Numbered from the stretch's first letter, positions 51,517 to 59,999 are shown. The stretch is 64,000 nucleotides of DNA from Deltaproteobacteria bacterium RBG_13_43_22 (GCA_001797675.1 MGQB01000023.1:124001-188000); one strand, 5' to 3'. Numbers and translations: made by a program. Notes: generated by a model from the letters alone, not told the origin.

Positions 51517-53327
51517 TAAAAATACTCCTCCATCTTTCTTTGAATTTCCATTTCCTTCAAGCCTGTCTGGGCGAATTTACCCAAAAGGGAATTTTCGTTT
51601 TTGATTCTCCCTAACATCTTCCGGGCCTCTTCCCCGGCCATCAAGTTGCTGGCTCTATAAAGGGCCCATTCATTCAAGGGGTCGTTTTCCAAGGCCTTTT
51701 GGTAGTATTGAAGGGCTTCTTTCTTCTTCCTTTTTTCATAGTATCGATCCGCAAGTTTTAGATACGCATCGGAATTACCACCCAGTTTGAGGAGGTTTTT
51801 TTCAAAAACAGCCAAAGCCTTATTAACATCTCTAGCCGAAGTCAGCGTTTCCCCCAACAAAGAAAGATCTCTGGTTTCCATTCTTTTCAGAGATAAAAGC
51901 TTCTCGGAAGCCTCTCCGTAATCCATTTTAGCGTGAAGGATCCTTGCTTCCAGACGCAGGATTTCATCCCCGCACCCTTTTAGATTTTTCATGATACGGA
52001 TTCCTTCGAAGGCCGCTCTCAGGTTGCCGGTTTCAATCTGGTAATCAGTCAGGGCTATCAGGCCTCGAACCTTAATTTTCTCTGAACCATTTTTCACCAG
52101 CCATTGAAGGAGTTCAACATAAGGTTTTCCGTTCCCTTTCAAGGAATCGGCCATCACCAACAAGAAGGGTTCTCTGGAGATATCGAATAATCTGTGGCCG
52201 ATCAAATTCCACAGGGAAACCATTTGGAGAGGATCCTTCTCCCGGAGTCGCAAAAAAACCCTTTCCAGTTCCGTTAGGGTTTCCCTTTTAAGGGAAGAAC
52301 GAAGGTCCAGTTCTTTAAGCCATCCGACGGCCTGTGCCGATCTATCCTCTTCCAATTCCAGCTTACCCAGTCTTAATAGGGAATCCTCATATTCCTTTCC
52401 TGCCGGGTATTTCAATCGATACTCTTGGAGTTTCTGTCTGGCTTCCTTTTTATTTCCCGCCCCCAAGTGGGCTTCGGCCAAGCGAAAAATGGCCTCTTGT
52501 TTCGTGCAAGCATCAAGGGAAGAAAGGGCGGAATAAAAAAAATTCTGGGCCTCAGCGTATTTCCGGGCTTTTAAGGCAATAAGGCCCAGAGCCAAATCGG
52601 CCTTTTTTTTCAGAATTGGATCCACGATTTTCTTCGAATTCAGATAAGATACGGACTCCTGATCATTGCCCATCTGTTGGAGATTTTTTCCGTAATAGAA
52701 AAGAAGCTCCTCGGAATTCAAGAAATAGAGCTTGTCCTCGGAAATACCTTTCAAATAGGTTTCATGGGCTTCCTTCAACCGTCCTAATCGATGAAGGATA
52801 TTGGCCTTTCCAAAAACAGCCTCCACTTCCTCTCCCGCCTTTTCAGAATAGAACAGGGCCTCCGGCAATAAACCGATGCCGGCCAGACTTTGAGCCATCC
52901 CCAGGTTGGCCCTGCTTGAATATTTAAATTGATTAAAATTTTTGAGGAAGATACTAAAGACCGTTTTGGCTTCATAATAATATTTAATCCGGAGATACCC
53001 CTCGGCCCTTTCTAATAGCGACAATGCCTTCAATTCCTCAGAAGGAGCGTTGAAAAAAGCCGATCGATAGTGTTCCAGGGCCTCAAAAGGGCTATTCAGC
53101 CTTTCTAAAGCCCTCCCGTAGATAAAATGAAAATAAATACTGGTTTTTGAATCGGATTTATATTCAGGGAGAATTTGAAGGGCATCACTCGGATGGTTGC
53201 TCTTTACCATTTCCCAGGCTTTTTTTAAGCTGGGGTCCGTAATCCCCTCTTCAATGGTCAGGGCTGGAAGAAATCCAGGTACCCAAAAGGCAAGATGGAT
53301 GATTATAAATGCAAGGTTCCATTTCAT
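51516..53327 (-). CDS. Secreted TPR protein in the flagellar regulator operon
   Basis: In this 603-residue protein, a signal peptide (about residues 1-24, NLAFIIIHLAFWVPGFLPAL) is followed by many TPR-like helical repeats (for example SPFEALEHYRSAFFNAPSEE and KKEALQYYQKALENDPLNEW). No enzymatic motif is seen. Its stop overlaps the kinase start, so it is translated with FlrB/FlrC-like proteins. A periplasmic scaffold role, for example in flagellar or envelope assembly, is a guess. The GAGG site sits very close to the ATG. Confidence 0.88.
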   Translation of the reverse strand: MKWNLAFIIIHLAFWVPGFLPALTIEEGITDPSLKKAWEMVKSNHPSDALQILPEYKSDSKTSIYFHFIYGRALERLNSPFEALEHYRSAFFNAPSEELKALSLLERAEGYLRIKYYYEAKTVFSIFLKNFNQFKYSSRANLGMAQSLAGIGLLPEALFYSEKAGEEVEAVFGKANILHRLGRLKEAHETYLKGISEDKLYFLNSEELLFYYGKNLQQMGNDQESVSYLNSKKIVDPILKKKADLALGLIALKARKYAEAQNFFYSALSSLDACTKQEAIFRLAEAHLGAGNKKEARQKLQEYRLKYPAGKEYEDSLLRLGKLELEEDRSAQAVGWLKELDLRSSLKRETLTELERVFLRLREKDPLQMVSLWNLIGHRLFDISREPFLLVMADSLKGNGKPYVELLQWLVKNGSEKIKVRGLIALTDYQIETGNLRAAFEGIRIMKNLKGCGDEILRLEARILHAKMDYGEASEKLLSLKRMETRDLSLLGETLTSARDVNKALAVFEKNLLKLGGNSDAYLKLADRYYEKRKKKEALQYYQKALENDPLNEWALYRASNLMAGEEARKMLGRIKNENSLLGKFAQTGLKEMEIQRKMEEYF

Positions 53328-53597
53328 GCCTCATCAAGAAAGCAACAAATATGCCACAGGCACCAATAAAAAAAATTGAAAAATGAGCGAGCCCTTCCTT
53401 TTGGGCCGGGTATCTACAACTGACTGAATTATTAATAGGTTAAGGAGTTTTCCCAACAAAATCAGATGTGAACCCGGAAAATATCAGGGGAAGGAAAAGT
53501 TATCAGATTAGTTTTTTTAAGAATTTTCTAAAGATAGTCGTCAAAAAAATGACAGAAAGGTAAGACCTGGCAAAAAAACAACAACGCATCGATATTC
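53328..53597. other. Regulatory gap upstream of the TPR-kinase-activator operon
   Basis: This 270-bp gap has no gene. It holds a strong sigma-54-like site at 53341-53356 and a palindrome GTCA-AAAAAA-TGAC at 53540-53553, about 185 bp upstream of it, where an activator could bind. No terminator is obvious after the upstream activator gene. Confidence 0.4.
53341..53356 (-). promoter_or_regulatory. Sigma-54-like site before the TPR-kinase operon
   Basis: TGGCATATTTGTTGCT on the minus strand is an excellent -24/-12 match (TGGCAT, GG-N10-GC, TTGCT). Its predicted start (about 53330) leaves only 3 nt before the ATG at 53327, so the transcript would be nearly leaderless or the true start differs. 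Confidence 0.55.
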
Positions 53598-55010
53598 TCA
53601 GGAGATGTCGATCTCGAATTTTTTCATTTTTTCCAACAAGGTGGTCCTTTTCAAACCGAGGAGTTCAGCCGCTTTGCTTTTAACCCCTTTTGATTTTCGT
53701 AAGGCCTGACTGATCAAATTCCTTTCGACCTCTTCGACCAAATTGTTCATATTGACGCCTTCCTCGGGAAGCAAAACCTCCCGGTCAGGTTCGGCCGATC
53801 CCCTCGGGCCCTCTGGTTCTTCTTTCGGTGGAATCCCTTGAAAATCCTGGAATCTTTGAGGCAAATCTCGGGGGGTGATCACCCCATCCTCACTTAAGAT
53901 GATTACCCTCTCGATCAGATTTTCAAGCTCTCGAACGTTCCCGGGCCATGGATATTGCATAAGGAGTTGAATGACCTCCTCAGCCATCCTGATGTTTTCT
54001 CTTCTTCTTTTCTTGGAAAAATAATCGAGAAAATATTCGGTCAGCAGGGGGATGTCTTCCTGCCTTTCCCTTAACGGAGGAATGCGCAGGGGAATCACGT
54101 TCAAACGGTAAAAAAGATCTTCACGGAAATTACCGGCTTTGGTTTCTTTTTCCAGGTTTTTGTTGGTGGCGGCCAAAATTCGGACATCCACCTTAATCGT
54201 TTTAGTGCCGCCGACTCTCTCAAATTCTCTTTCCTGAAGCACCCGGAGAAGTTTGACCTGGAAAGAGGGGTGCAATTCCCCGATCTCATCCAGTAAGACT
54301 GTACCCGCGTTAGCCCTCTCAAACCTTCCAATCCGGGTGTTAATAGCTCCGGTAAAGGCCCCACGCTCATGACCGAAGAGTTCCGATTCCAGCAGGTCCC
54401 TGGGTATGGCCGCGCAATTAAAAGGGATAAAGGGATGGTGGGCCCTGGAACTATTAAAGTGAATCGTTTTGGCAATGAGTTCCTTCCCGGTCCCGCTTTC
54501 ACCTTCGATTAAGATAGTGGCATCCGTATCGGAAATTTTTTTAATTAATCCATAGACTTTCTGCATTTGCGGCGAACTGCCGATCAAGCCATGAAAATCA
54601 TACCGTTGCTTCAACTGCCTCTTGAGGGAAAGGTTTTCCTGTTTGAGTTTGGAGAAATCCAGGGCTCTTTGGACTACCAATAGCAGTTCTTCCAAGATAA
54701 AGGGTTTGGTAATATAATCGAAGGCGCCCAACTTGATGGCCTCTACGGCGGTTTCTATCGCCCCAAAACCGGTAATAACAATGGCAGGGATATTGATATT
54801 ATTGGAGGAAACTTCTTTTAAGACCTCCATCCCACCCATCCCGGGTAAAACCAGATCGACCAGATAAAGATCAAAACGCCTTTCCTGAATTAAGGAGATA
54901 CCGCTCTCACCGTCACCCACTACCGTAACCTCAAAGCCTTTTAACTGCAAAAAATCATCCAGAATATTCCGGACCGACGAATCGTCATCAATAACTAAGA
55001 CATGGGGCAT
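53598..55010 (-). CDS. Sigma-54-dependent response regulator
   Basis: In this 470-residue protein, the receiver is at 1-118 (LVIDDDSSVRNILD, phospho-Asp in LVDLVLPGMGG), AAA+ at about 140-375 with GESGTGKELIAKTI, GAFTGA and LLDEIGELHPSFQVKLLRVL, and a Fis-type helix-turn-helix at the end (SKGVKSKAAELLGLKRTTLL). It resembles AtoC/ZraR regulators. No cognate kinase gene is adjacent. It may be the class I activator of the downstream flr-like operon. Confidence 0.93.
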   Translation of the reverse strand: MPHVLVIDDDSSVRNILDDFLQLKGFEVTVVGDGESGISLIQERRFDLYLVDLVLPGMGGMEVLKEVSSNNINIPAIVITGFGAIETAVEAIKLGAFDYITKPFILEELLLVVQRALDFSKLKQENLSLKRQLKQRYDFHGLIGSSPQMQKVYGLIKKISDTDATILIEGESGTGKELIAKTIHFNSSRAHHPFIPFNCAAIPRDLLESELFGHERGAFTGAINTRIGRFERANAGTVLLDEIGELHPSFQVKLLRVLQEREFERVGGTKTIKVDVRILAATNKNLEKETKAGNFREDLFYRLNVIPLRIPPLRERQEDIPLLTEYFLDYFSKKRRRENIRMAEEVIQLLMQYPWPGNVRELENLIERVIILSEDGVITPRDLPQRFQDFQGIPPKEEPEGPRGSAEPDREVLLPEEGVNMNNLVEEVERNLISQALRKSKGVKSKAAELLGLKRTTLLEKMKKFEIDIS

Positions 55011-55100
55011 TAGTTTAATTTTCCATTTCCGGACTCTTATTTATGTTACGGTTTCCCTTGGTTCAGAAGAAAACTATCGGGAACGGATTGTTTGATTGGC

Positions 55101-55129
55101 TATTTTCGCATAACAAATTATTATGTCAA
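55101..55129 (-). promoter_or_regulatory. Possible sigma-70 promoter of the sigma-54 activator gene
   Basis: TTGACA at 55124-55129 on the minus strand is a perfect -35 box; 17 nt further is AAAATA at 55101-55106, a weak -10. A start near 55094 gives a leader of about 85 nt. The rest of 55011-55218 shows no gene. Confidence 0.35.
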
Positions 55130-55218
55130 GAAGAACATAAGAATTACTTTTGATGAGCGAAGGGGAGGACCAACCACTCACGGGTCATAGCAACCACTGA
55201 TCCGCTATCCGCGATGAG

Positions 55219-55740
55219 CTATTCAGCTGCCGTATAGGGAAACCAATCTGCTTGCCTCAATCGATCCACTTTAAGGACAACCGCTTCGTTGGTATCGGAT
55301 TTAAAAACAAGCTTTCTACCTTTGGAACCTCCCACATCTTCTGAAGTGATGGGTATACACTGTTGGGCTAAAATTGTTTTGGCCATTTGGATATTTTGAT
55401 TTCCTAATGTTTCCGATTGGTTGGAAAAGGGATCCCCTCCTCCGAACAACTGGGCTTCCAAAAATGATTTTTCAGAGCCGTCGCTTATCATGAGCTTGAT
55501 CAGGGTTAAAACAGCCACATTCCCATATTGGGTCGTAGCCTTGTTCGGTTGGGAAATCGCCGGATATAGGAAGTGCGCCACGCCTGCATATCGGTTCTTT
55601 CGGTCCCAGAGGCAAACGGTGACGGCCGAACCCAAAACGGTATGAATCAAGGTGGGTTCCTGACTAAAATAAATATAACCGGGTTTCAGGAAATATTGAT
55701 AACAATCGATCTCGTGAGGATTTTGGTCGCCCAACGGCAT
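55219..55740 (-). CDS. CheD-like protein lacking the catalytic cysteine
   Basis: This 173-residue protein has the CheD fold pattern (HTVLGSAVTVCLWDRKNRYA, GVAHFLYP, AQLFGGGDPF, EDVGGSKGRKLVF). CheD deamidates receptor glutamines with a Cys in the LGSC motif; here that position is Ala39 (LGSA). His56 is kept and a Cys lies four residues on. It is probably not a deamidase and may instead bind CheC/CheX-type proteins or receptors. It follows the CheX-like gene by 89 bp across a hairpin. Confidence 0.9.
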   Translation of the reverse strand: MPLGDQNPHEIDCYQYFLKPGYIYFSQEPTLIHTVLGSAVTVCLWDRKNRYAGVAHFLYPAISQPNKATTQYGNVAVLTLIKLMISDGSEKSFLEAQLFGGGDPFSNQSETLGNQNIQMAKTILAQQCIPITSEDVGGSKGRKLVFKSDTNEAVVLKVDRLRQADWFPYTAAE

Positions 55741-55790
55741 CGGCTTTAATGCTCCGGCTCATGGAGGTGGGTTACTGCACTTTTATGGAC

Positions 55791-55817
55791 CCCTGTAGCC
55801 CATGCGGAGCTGCAGGG
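55791..55817. repeat. Hairpin between the CheX-like gene and the CheD-like gene
   Basis: CCCTGTAGC at 55791-55799 and GCTGCAGGG at 55809-55817 pair at eight of nine positions around a nine-base loop. No T-run follows on the minus strand. It could dampen expression of the CheD-like gene or be a chance element. Confidence 0.35.
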
Positions 55818-55829
55818 ATTACGATATTG

Positions 55830-56333
55830 TTATAGGTTCAATTGAATATCAATAGTCACCAATTGTCCTTCGGTTAAAAATCCCAGGTTGATTTCAGAAG
55901 AATCAATCCGTTTCGATCTCTCTGGAAGGGAGATTTTTTGGGAAACTGGTGAACTTAAGAGATAGACCGATGTTTTATCCAGGGAGGAAAACAAATTACC
56001 GCAAATCATATTGGTCATTTCACCGGCCATGTCCAAAATCTGGGATTCGGAAACCTCGTCTTCGTATCCCATAAAATTTAACGTCAGCGTTCGACTGAGG
56101 TCATAAGGCAGGCAGAGTCGCAAGAGTCCTGAATACTGACCGATAAAATGAATTTCACTTTTAACGACCCAGGGGCTTTGAACCTCCGGCAACCGATCCG
56201 ATTGTTTTTCTTGTTCCGCAACCGCTTCCATCAATGTCCCATTTCCATCCATCGTCTCTAAAAAGGTAAAATACATCGTTTCAAAGATATTGAGGGTGGC
56301 AGAGACAGCCGCTTTTCGAATGGATTCAAGCAT
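55830..56333 (-). CDS. cheX: CheX/CheC-type CheY-P phosphatase
   Basis: In this 167-residue protein the phosphatase motif D-x3-E-x2-N reads DMAGEMTNMICGNL (Asp101, Glu105, Asn108) with Pro129 downstream, as in CheC/CheX. Only one such motif is seen, like CheX. I start it at the ATG at 56333, behind GGAG, overlapping the cheY stop; the frame is open to 56354. With cheY directly upstream it probably dephosphorylates that CheY. CheZ encoded elsewhere is a second phosphatase type. Confidence 0.85.
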   Translation of the reverse strand: MLESIRKAAVSATLNIFETMYFTFLETMDGNGTLMEAVAEQEKQSDRLPEVQSPWVVKSEIHFIGQYSGLLRLCLPYDLSRTLTLNFMGYEDEVSESQILDMAGEMTNMICGNLFSSLDKTSVYLLSSPVSQKISLPERSKRIDSSEINLGFLTEGQLVTIDIQLNL

Positions 56334-56712
56334 AAGGCTTCTCCATAATACCATTCAAAACATCCCGTAACGTTTCGGGATGAAAAGGTTTTTGGATATA
56401 ATCCTTGACGCCTAATTGAAACAATTCACGGAGTCGTGTCTCACTACCTTCGGTGGTAATTAGCACCACCGGAATCTCTCCATAGGTGGGGTTATCCTTT
56501 AAATGATGAATCAATTCCCAGCCGTTCATGACCGGCATATTCAGGTCCGTAAGGATCAAGTCGATCCAGTGGGACTCTAGGACATTCAAGGCTTCTTGTC
56601 CGTTACCGGCTTCAAAACAATCCCCGAAAGCAAACCCTGAAAGATTTAATGCTTTTAGAATAACCTTCCTCATGGTATTGGAATCGTCTACAATCAAAAC
56701 ATTATAGGCCAT
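56326..56712 (-). CDS. CheY-like response regulator
   Basis: This 128-residue single receiver reads NVLIVDDSNTMRKVILKALN, with phospho-Asp in LILTDLNMPVMNG, LITTEGSETRLRELFQ and YIQKPFHPETL. It resembles CheY but with TDLNMP where the other cheY has SDWNMP. It is coupled to the CheX-like gene. It may control rotation, act as a phosphate sink or serve CheX specifically. Confidence 0.93.
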   Translation of the reverse strand: MAYNVLIVDDSNTMRKVILKALNLSGFAFGDCFEAGNGQEALNVLESHWIDLILTDLNMPVMNGWELIHHLKDNPTYGEIPVVLITTEGSETRLRELFQLGVKDYIQKPFHPETLRDVLNGIMEKPYA

Positions 56713-56749
56713 GGCTCATTCCTTCATCAATTATCCGTTTCCCCCAAGC

Positions 56750-57598
56750 TCATTGCACTTGGATCATTGCCTCGACTTTTTGAATCTGATCCCCCAGTTG
56801 GGCCATGAATCGTTCAATGTCCTTTTCATTCAATTTATAATGATGCATGACTTGTTCAAACCCCGAATAGGACAATCCATCCACTCCTCCTCCGATACCG
56901 GTCAATATGGCGATCAAGTCGGAAAGGTAAATCTGGTAAACGGCTTCCTGATCGGAAGTGGCCAAAAGCGGAGTATGATGATAACGAATCGCTTGAATGA
57001 TTTTTTGGGGGAAATTCCATTGTTCGATGATATGGGCACTTAATTCGGCGTGATCGATGCCCAAAACATCTTTTTCTGCCTGCAGAAAAGAAACCCCTTT
57101 TGTTTTTACTAAATCTTTGATGGTTTCCGACTGCTCCTTGACATAGGCGTTCAAGAGGACCTTGCCGATATCATGGATCAAGGCGGCGGTAAACAACATG
57201 GGATTCTGTTCTCTTTTTATTCGTCTGGAGATAATCTGGGACAAAAGAGCCGAACTGACTGAATGTTTCCAAAGTTCACCGGCTTCCAGGTCATATCCGG
57301 AAACTGCCTTTCCCATCATCGAACCGCTGACCCCGCTTAAAAGAATTTCTATCAGTTGACTAAATCCTAAAAATATGACGGCCTCCTGCAAGGAACCAAC
57401 GGATTGGCGCAGTCCGAAGTAGGCCGAATTGCAGACTCTTAAAACATTGGCCGTTATAGCCTGATCGTATTGAATGGTTTCAACGATTTCCTGCACGGAA
57501 GAATTCGGATCATTCATTAAATTCAAAGCCCGGTTGATAACCGCCGGGAAAGGGGGAAGCTGGCTGCAAGTCTCAATAATGGTCTCAACAAAACTCAT
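56750..57598 (-). CDS. HDOD domain protein
   Basis: In this 282-residue protein, residues 12-210 match HDOD: QLPPFPAVINRALNLMNDPN, DQAITANVLRVCNSAYFGLR and ALIHDIGKVLLNAYV with EQWNFPQKIIQAIRYHHTP. HDOD domains resemble HD hydrolases but usually lack activity and act in signalling. The His-Asp pair LIHDIGK is present. It overlaps cheD by 4 bp. A signalling role in chemotaxis or c-di-GMP control is inferred. Confidence 0.9.
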   Translation of the reverse strand: MSFVETIIETCSQLPPFPAVINRALNLMNDPNSSVQEIVETIQYDQAITANVLRVCNSAYFGLRQSVGSLQEAVIFLGFSQLIEILLSGVSGSMMGKAVSGYDLEAGELWKHSVSSALLSQIISRRIKREQNPMLFTAALIHDIGKVLLNAYVKEQSETIKDLVKTKGVSFLQAEKDVLGIDHAELSAHIIEQWNFPQKIIQAIRYHHTPLLATSDQEAVYQIYLSDLIAILTGIGGGVDGLSYSGFEQVMHHYKLNEKDIERFMAQLGDQIQKVEAMIQVQ

Positions 57599-58074
57599 AA
57601 TTCTTTTTCCACCTCTCCTGAATATTTAAGCCAAACCTTTCCGGTGGCCAGATCCAATCTTACGGTACGCGAAACCTGTCCACCGATATCTTCGGCTTTA
57701 ATCAGAATGTTATTTTTCCATAATATTTTCCGCAGGGCCATATAATTTCTTTTTCCGATATTAAAAAAACCAGTATCATCCAGGATTTGAGACCCGCCGG
57801 CCACCTTGACGATAATCCGATTTTTTGCCGCTCCAAATCGATAGGCCTCTTTAAACAGTAAGGGGATTCCGGTATCCGCAAACATAAAAGGATTTTTCTG
57901 GGCCTTCTGTGGATCGATCTGCGATTCCGGCAGCATATAATGAAGAAGCCCCCCCACCTGGGCCACCGGATCGTAAATGGCAACCCCAATACAGGATCCC
58001 AAAGAATAAGTGATCAAACCGGTTTTCCAATCATTACAAACCTCCATATCGGCGATTCCCACAATTTTTTTCAT
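57595..58074 (-). CDS. cheD: Chemoreceptor glutamine deamidase CheD
   Basis: This 159-residue protein has the catalytic Cys28 in TYSLGSCIGVAIYD and His45 in GGLLHYMLPE, matching the positions known for CheD, with KVAGGSQILDDTGFFNIGKR and EDIGGQVSRTVRLDL. It is predicted to deamidate receptor glutamines and to interact with CheX. I start it at the ATG at 58074; the longer frame begins at a TTG at 58101. Contrast the second CheD near 55.5 kb, which lacks the Cys. Confidence 0.93.
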   Translation of the reverse strand: MKKIVGIADMEVCNDWKTGLITYSLGSCIGVAIYDPVAQVGGLLHYMLPESQIDPQKAQKNPFMFADTGIPLLFKEAYRFGAAKNRIIVKVAGGSQILDDTGFFNIGKRNYMALRKILWKNNILIKAEDIGGQVSRTVRLDLATGKVWLKYSGEVEKEL

Positions 58075-58170
58075 CGAATATTTTTCTATTCCGCTGCGCA
58101 AAAAGTCTCTTTTCTATTCTTGCCGGGAGATCTTGCCTTGAATAAAAAGAGACCTTTTGTTTGACGGCTA

Positions 58171-59013
58171 TTATTTTTTATACGTTGCCGGTTTCACATA
58201 TTGGAAAGGGTTGTCTATTCCCGTAAGACTTTCGGAATGCCCGATAAAGAGAAAACCTTCTTTTTCTAAATTATCATAGAACCGATTGACCAGAGCCTCT
58301 CTGGTTTTTTTATCAAAATAAATCATAACATTGCGGCAAAAAATACAATCAAAGGGTTCACTAAACGAAAAAGGCTCCATCAAGTTGAGCCGTTGAAAGG
58401 TGACAATGGATTTTACCGGGGGTTTTACTTTGACATAATTTCGCCATTGATTCTCCCCTCGAAGGAAATATTTTTTCATTAAACCTGGTGGAAGGGTCTG
58501 GATCTTTTCTTTGAGATAGATACCCGACTGAGCGTCATTGAGTACCCTGGTGGAAATGTCCGTGGCTAAGATCTTCAAATTCCAGTCTGATGCAGGAGTC
58601 AAGGACTCCAACAAGGTAATAGCGATGGTATAAGGCTCTTCCCCTGAGGAGCAGCCGGCGCTCCAAATACGGAACTTTTTTTGATTATAACCCGCTCGAT
58701 CCTTTATTTGTGGAAGGAGATGATTTTTAAGATAATCAAAATGATGATTTTCACGAAAAAATTGGGTGAAATTCGTGGAAATGGAATCCAATAAATGGAT
58801 CAATTCCTCCCCGGTCTTTTCGTTGACGACATAATCGTAATATTCCCGGAAAGAACCGAACCGGCCTTTTCTTATCCTTTTTCCCAGTCTGGCCTTAACC
58901 AGTTCCTTCTTCCCGTTGTGAAGATGGATACCGCATTGGTCATAAACCAGTCGACTGATCCGGATAAAATCCGTCTCAGTAAACTCAGGGGCTTGATGAA
59001 TGGAATGATTCAA
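58171..59013 (-). CDS. cheR: Chemoreceptor methyltransferase CheR
   Basis: In this 280-residue protein an N-terminal helical domain (IHLHNGKKELVKARLGKRIR) precedes the SAM domain with IWSAGCSSGEEPYTIAITLL, LKILATDISTRVLNDA and FDCIFCRNVMIYFDKKTREA, then FLFIGHSESLTG. It methylates receptor glutamates opposite CheB. The start appears to be TTG at 59013; no ATG lies near the expected N-terminus. Confidence 0.95.
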   Translation of the reverse strand: MNHSIHQAPEFTETDFIRISRLVYDQCGIHLHNGKKELVKARLGKRIRKGRFGSFREYYDYVVNEKTGEELIHLLDSISTNFTQFFRENHHFDYLKNHLLPQIKDRAGYNQKKFRIWSAGCSSGEEPYTIAITLLESLTPASDWNLKILATDISTRVLNDAQSGIYLKEKIQTLPPGLMKKYFLRGENQWRNYVKVKPPVKSIVTFQRLNLMEPFSFSEPFDCIFCRNVMIYFDKKTREALVNRFYDNLEKEGFLFIGHSESLTGIDNPFQYVKPATYKK

Positions 59014-59043
59014 CGACGTAGATCCCTTCGATATCCTTCTTCT

Positions 59044-59262
59044 CTATTGCCCATCAACCCATTTCGTCTCCGGTTTGACTATAGACTCTTTTTCGGTTTT
59101 TCCACTATTTGTAATAAGTTGAATGATTTTATCCATGTCAAATCTCCAGGACTTTCCAATTTTAAATCCTGGAATTTCCCCGGTTAATGCCAGCTTATAA
59201 ATGGTCGATCCGGTCAATTTCAAATATTGACCCACTTCTTTGGCCGTCACAATCGTACCCAT
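59044..59262 (-). CDS. Excisionase/AlpA-type helix-turn-helix protein in the che operon
   Basis: In this 72-residue protein, residues 3-50 match an HTH_17/excisionase domain: TAKEVGQYLKLTGSTIYKLA followed by the basic wing LTGEIPGFKIGKSWRF. These domains bind DNA. I start it at the ATG at 59262 with GAGG six bases upstream; the frame extends to 59316. It sits between cheW and cheR. It may regulate this operon or a linked mobile element remnant, though no integrase is seen. Confidence 0.85.
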   Translation of the reverse strand: MGTIVTAKEVGQYLKLTGSTIYKLALTGEIPGFKIGKSWRFDMDKIIQLITNSGKTEKESIVKPETKWVDGQ

Positions 59263-59339
59263 CATTAACCTCATGATAAACCAGTGGTCCTCTTTTTGTA
59301 AGGATTCACCGTTCAAAGACCATATTTTTTAAAATTGGT

Positions 59340-59362
59340 TGAAGGTTCTTTTAGATCCTTCA
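59340..59362 (-). terminator. Small hairpin after cheW
   Basis: TGAAGG at 59340-59345 pairs with CCTTCA at 59357-59362, with an inner TCT/AGA block after one mismatch. On the minus strand it is followed by ACCAATTTTAA. It lies about 35 nt after the cheW stop and could partly terminate or process the transcript. Confidence 0.35.
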
Positions 59363-59396
59363 GTTTTGATTTAAATCGGTATTCCGGCCGGGGAAA

Positions 59397-59909
59397 CTAA
59401 GCCGCCTTGTCCAACTCAAGCATTTCTTCACCGCCGAAGACCTTATCAATATCCAAAAGGATCTTGACGCCTCCTCCGGTCTTGGCCATCCCCAGGATAT
59501 AATCCGTATCCATCTGAATCCCGAAGGCCGGGGTATCCTCTATTTCACCGCCTTTAATGTTTAAGACCTCGGAAACGGAATCGACGACAATGCCCATCAG
59601 CACATGTCCAAGACCGTCTTTTATCTCAACCACAATAATACAGGTTCGTTCCGTGTAGGCGGCCTCTTCCATATCGAACTTTAATCTGAGATCGGCCACA
59701 GGAATTACTTTTCCACGGAGGTTGATCACCCCCTTGACATAGGACGGGGTCTTGGGAACTGGCGTAACAGCCATCATCCCGATTATTTCCTTGACCTTCA
59801 GAATGACGATCCCATATTCCTCCCCAGCCAGAGAAAAAGTCAGGTATTTTCCTTCTCGATTGATGGAATTTTTTTGATTCTGATCCACTAATTCAAAGTT
59901 TTCTGTCAT
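59397..59909 (-). CDS. cheW: Chemotaxis coupling protein CheW
   Basis: This 170-residue protein has the CheW pattern: KYLTFSLAGEEYGIVILKVK, PKTPSYVKGVINLRGKVIPV, DLRLKFDM and FGIQMDTDYILGMAKTGGGV. It bridges receptors and CheA. The ATG follows AGGAGG. A sigma-28 promoter lies about 65 bp upstream. Confidence 0.96.
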   Translation of the reverse strand: MTENFELVDQNQKNSINREGKYLTFSLAGEEYGIVILKVKEIIGMMAVTPVPKTPSYVKGVINLRGKVIPVADLRLKFDMEEAAYTERTCIIVVEIKDGLGHVLMGIVVDSVSEVLNIKGGEIEDTPAFGIQMDTDYILGMAKTGGGVKILLDIDKVFGGEEMLELDKAA

Positions 59910-59972
59910 GGATTGGTACCTCCTTTTTAATAAACTTTTCCCATCGGTGCGGAGACCAGATATTTTGTCTAT

Positions 59973-59999
59973 TTATCGGCTCCTTGGCAAAAAAACTTA
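59973..59999 (-). promoter_or_regulatory. Sigma-28 promoter of cheW
   Basis: On the minus strand TAAG, exactly 15 nt, then GCCGATAA is a perfect FliA -10 box with one -35 change (TAAG for TAAA). A start near 59966 gives a leader of about 57 nt. It separates cheW and downstream genes from the receptor gene. The remainder of 60000-60147 shows no gene. Confidence 0.8.
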
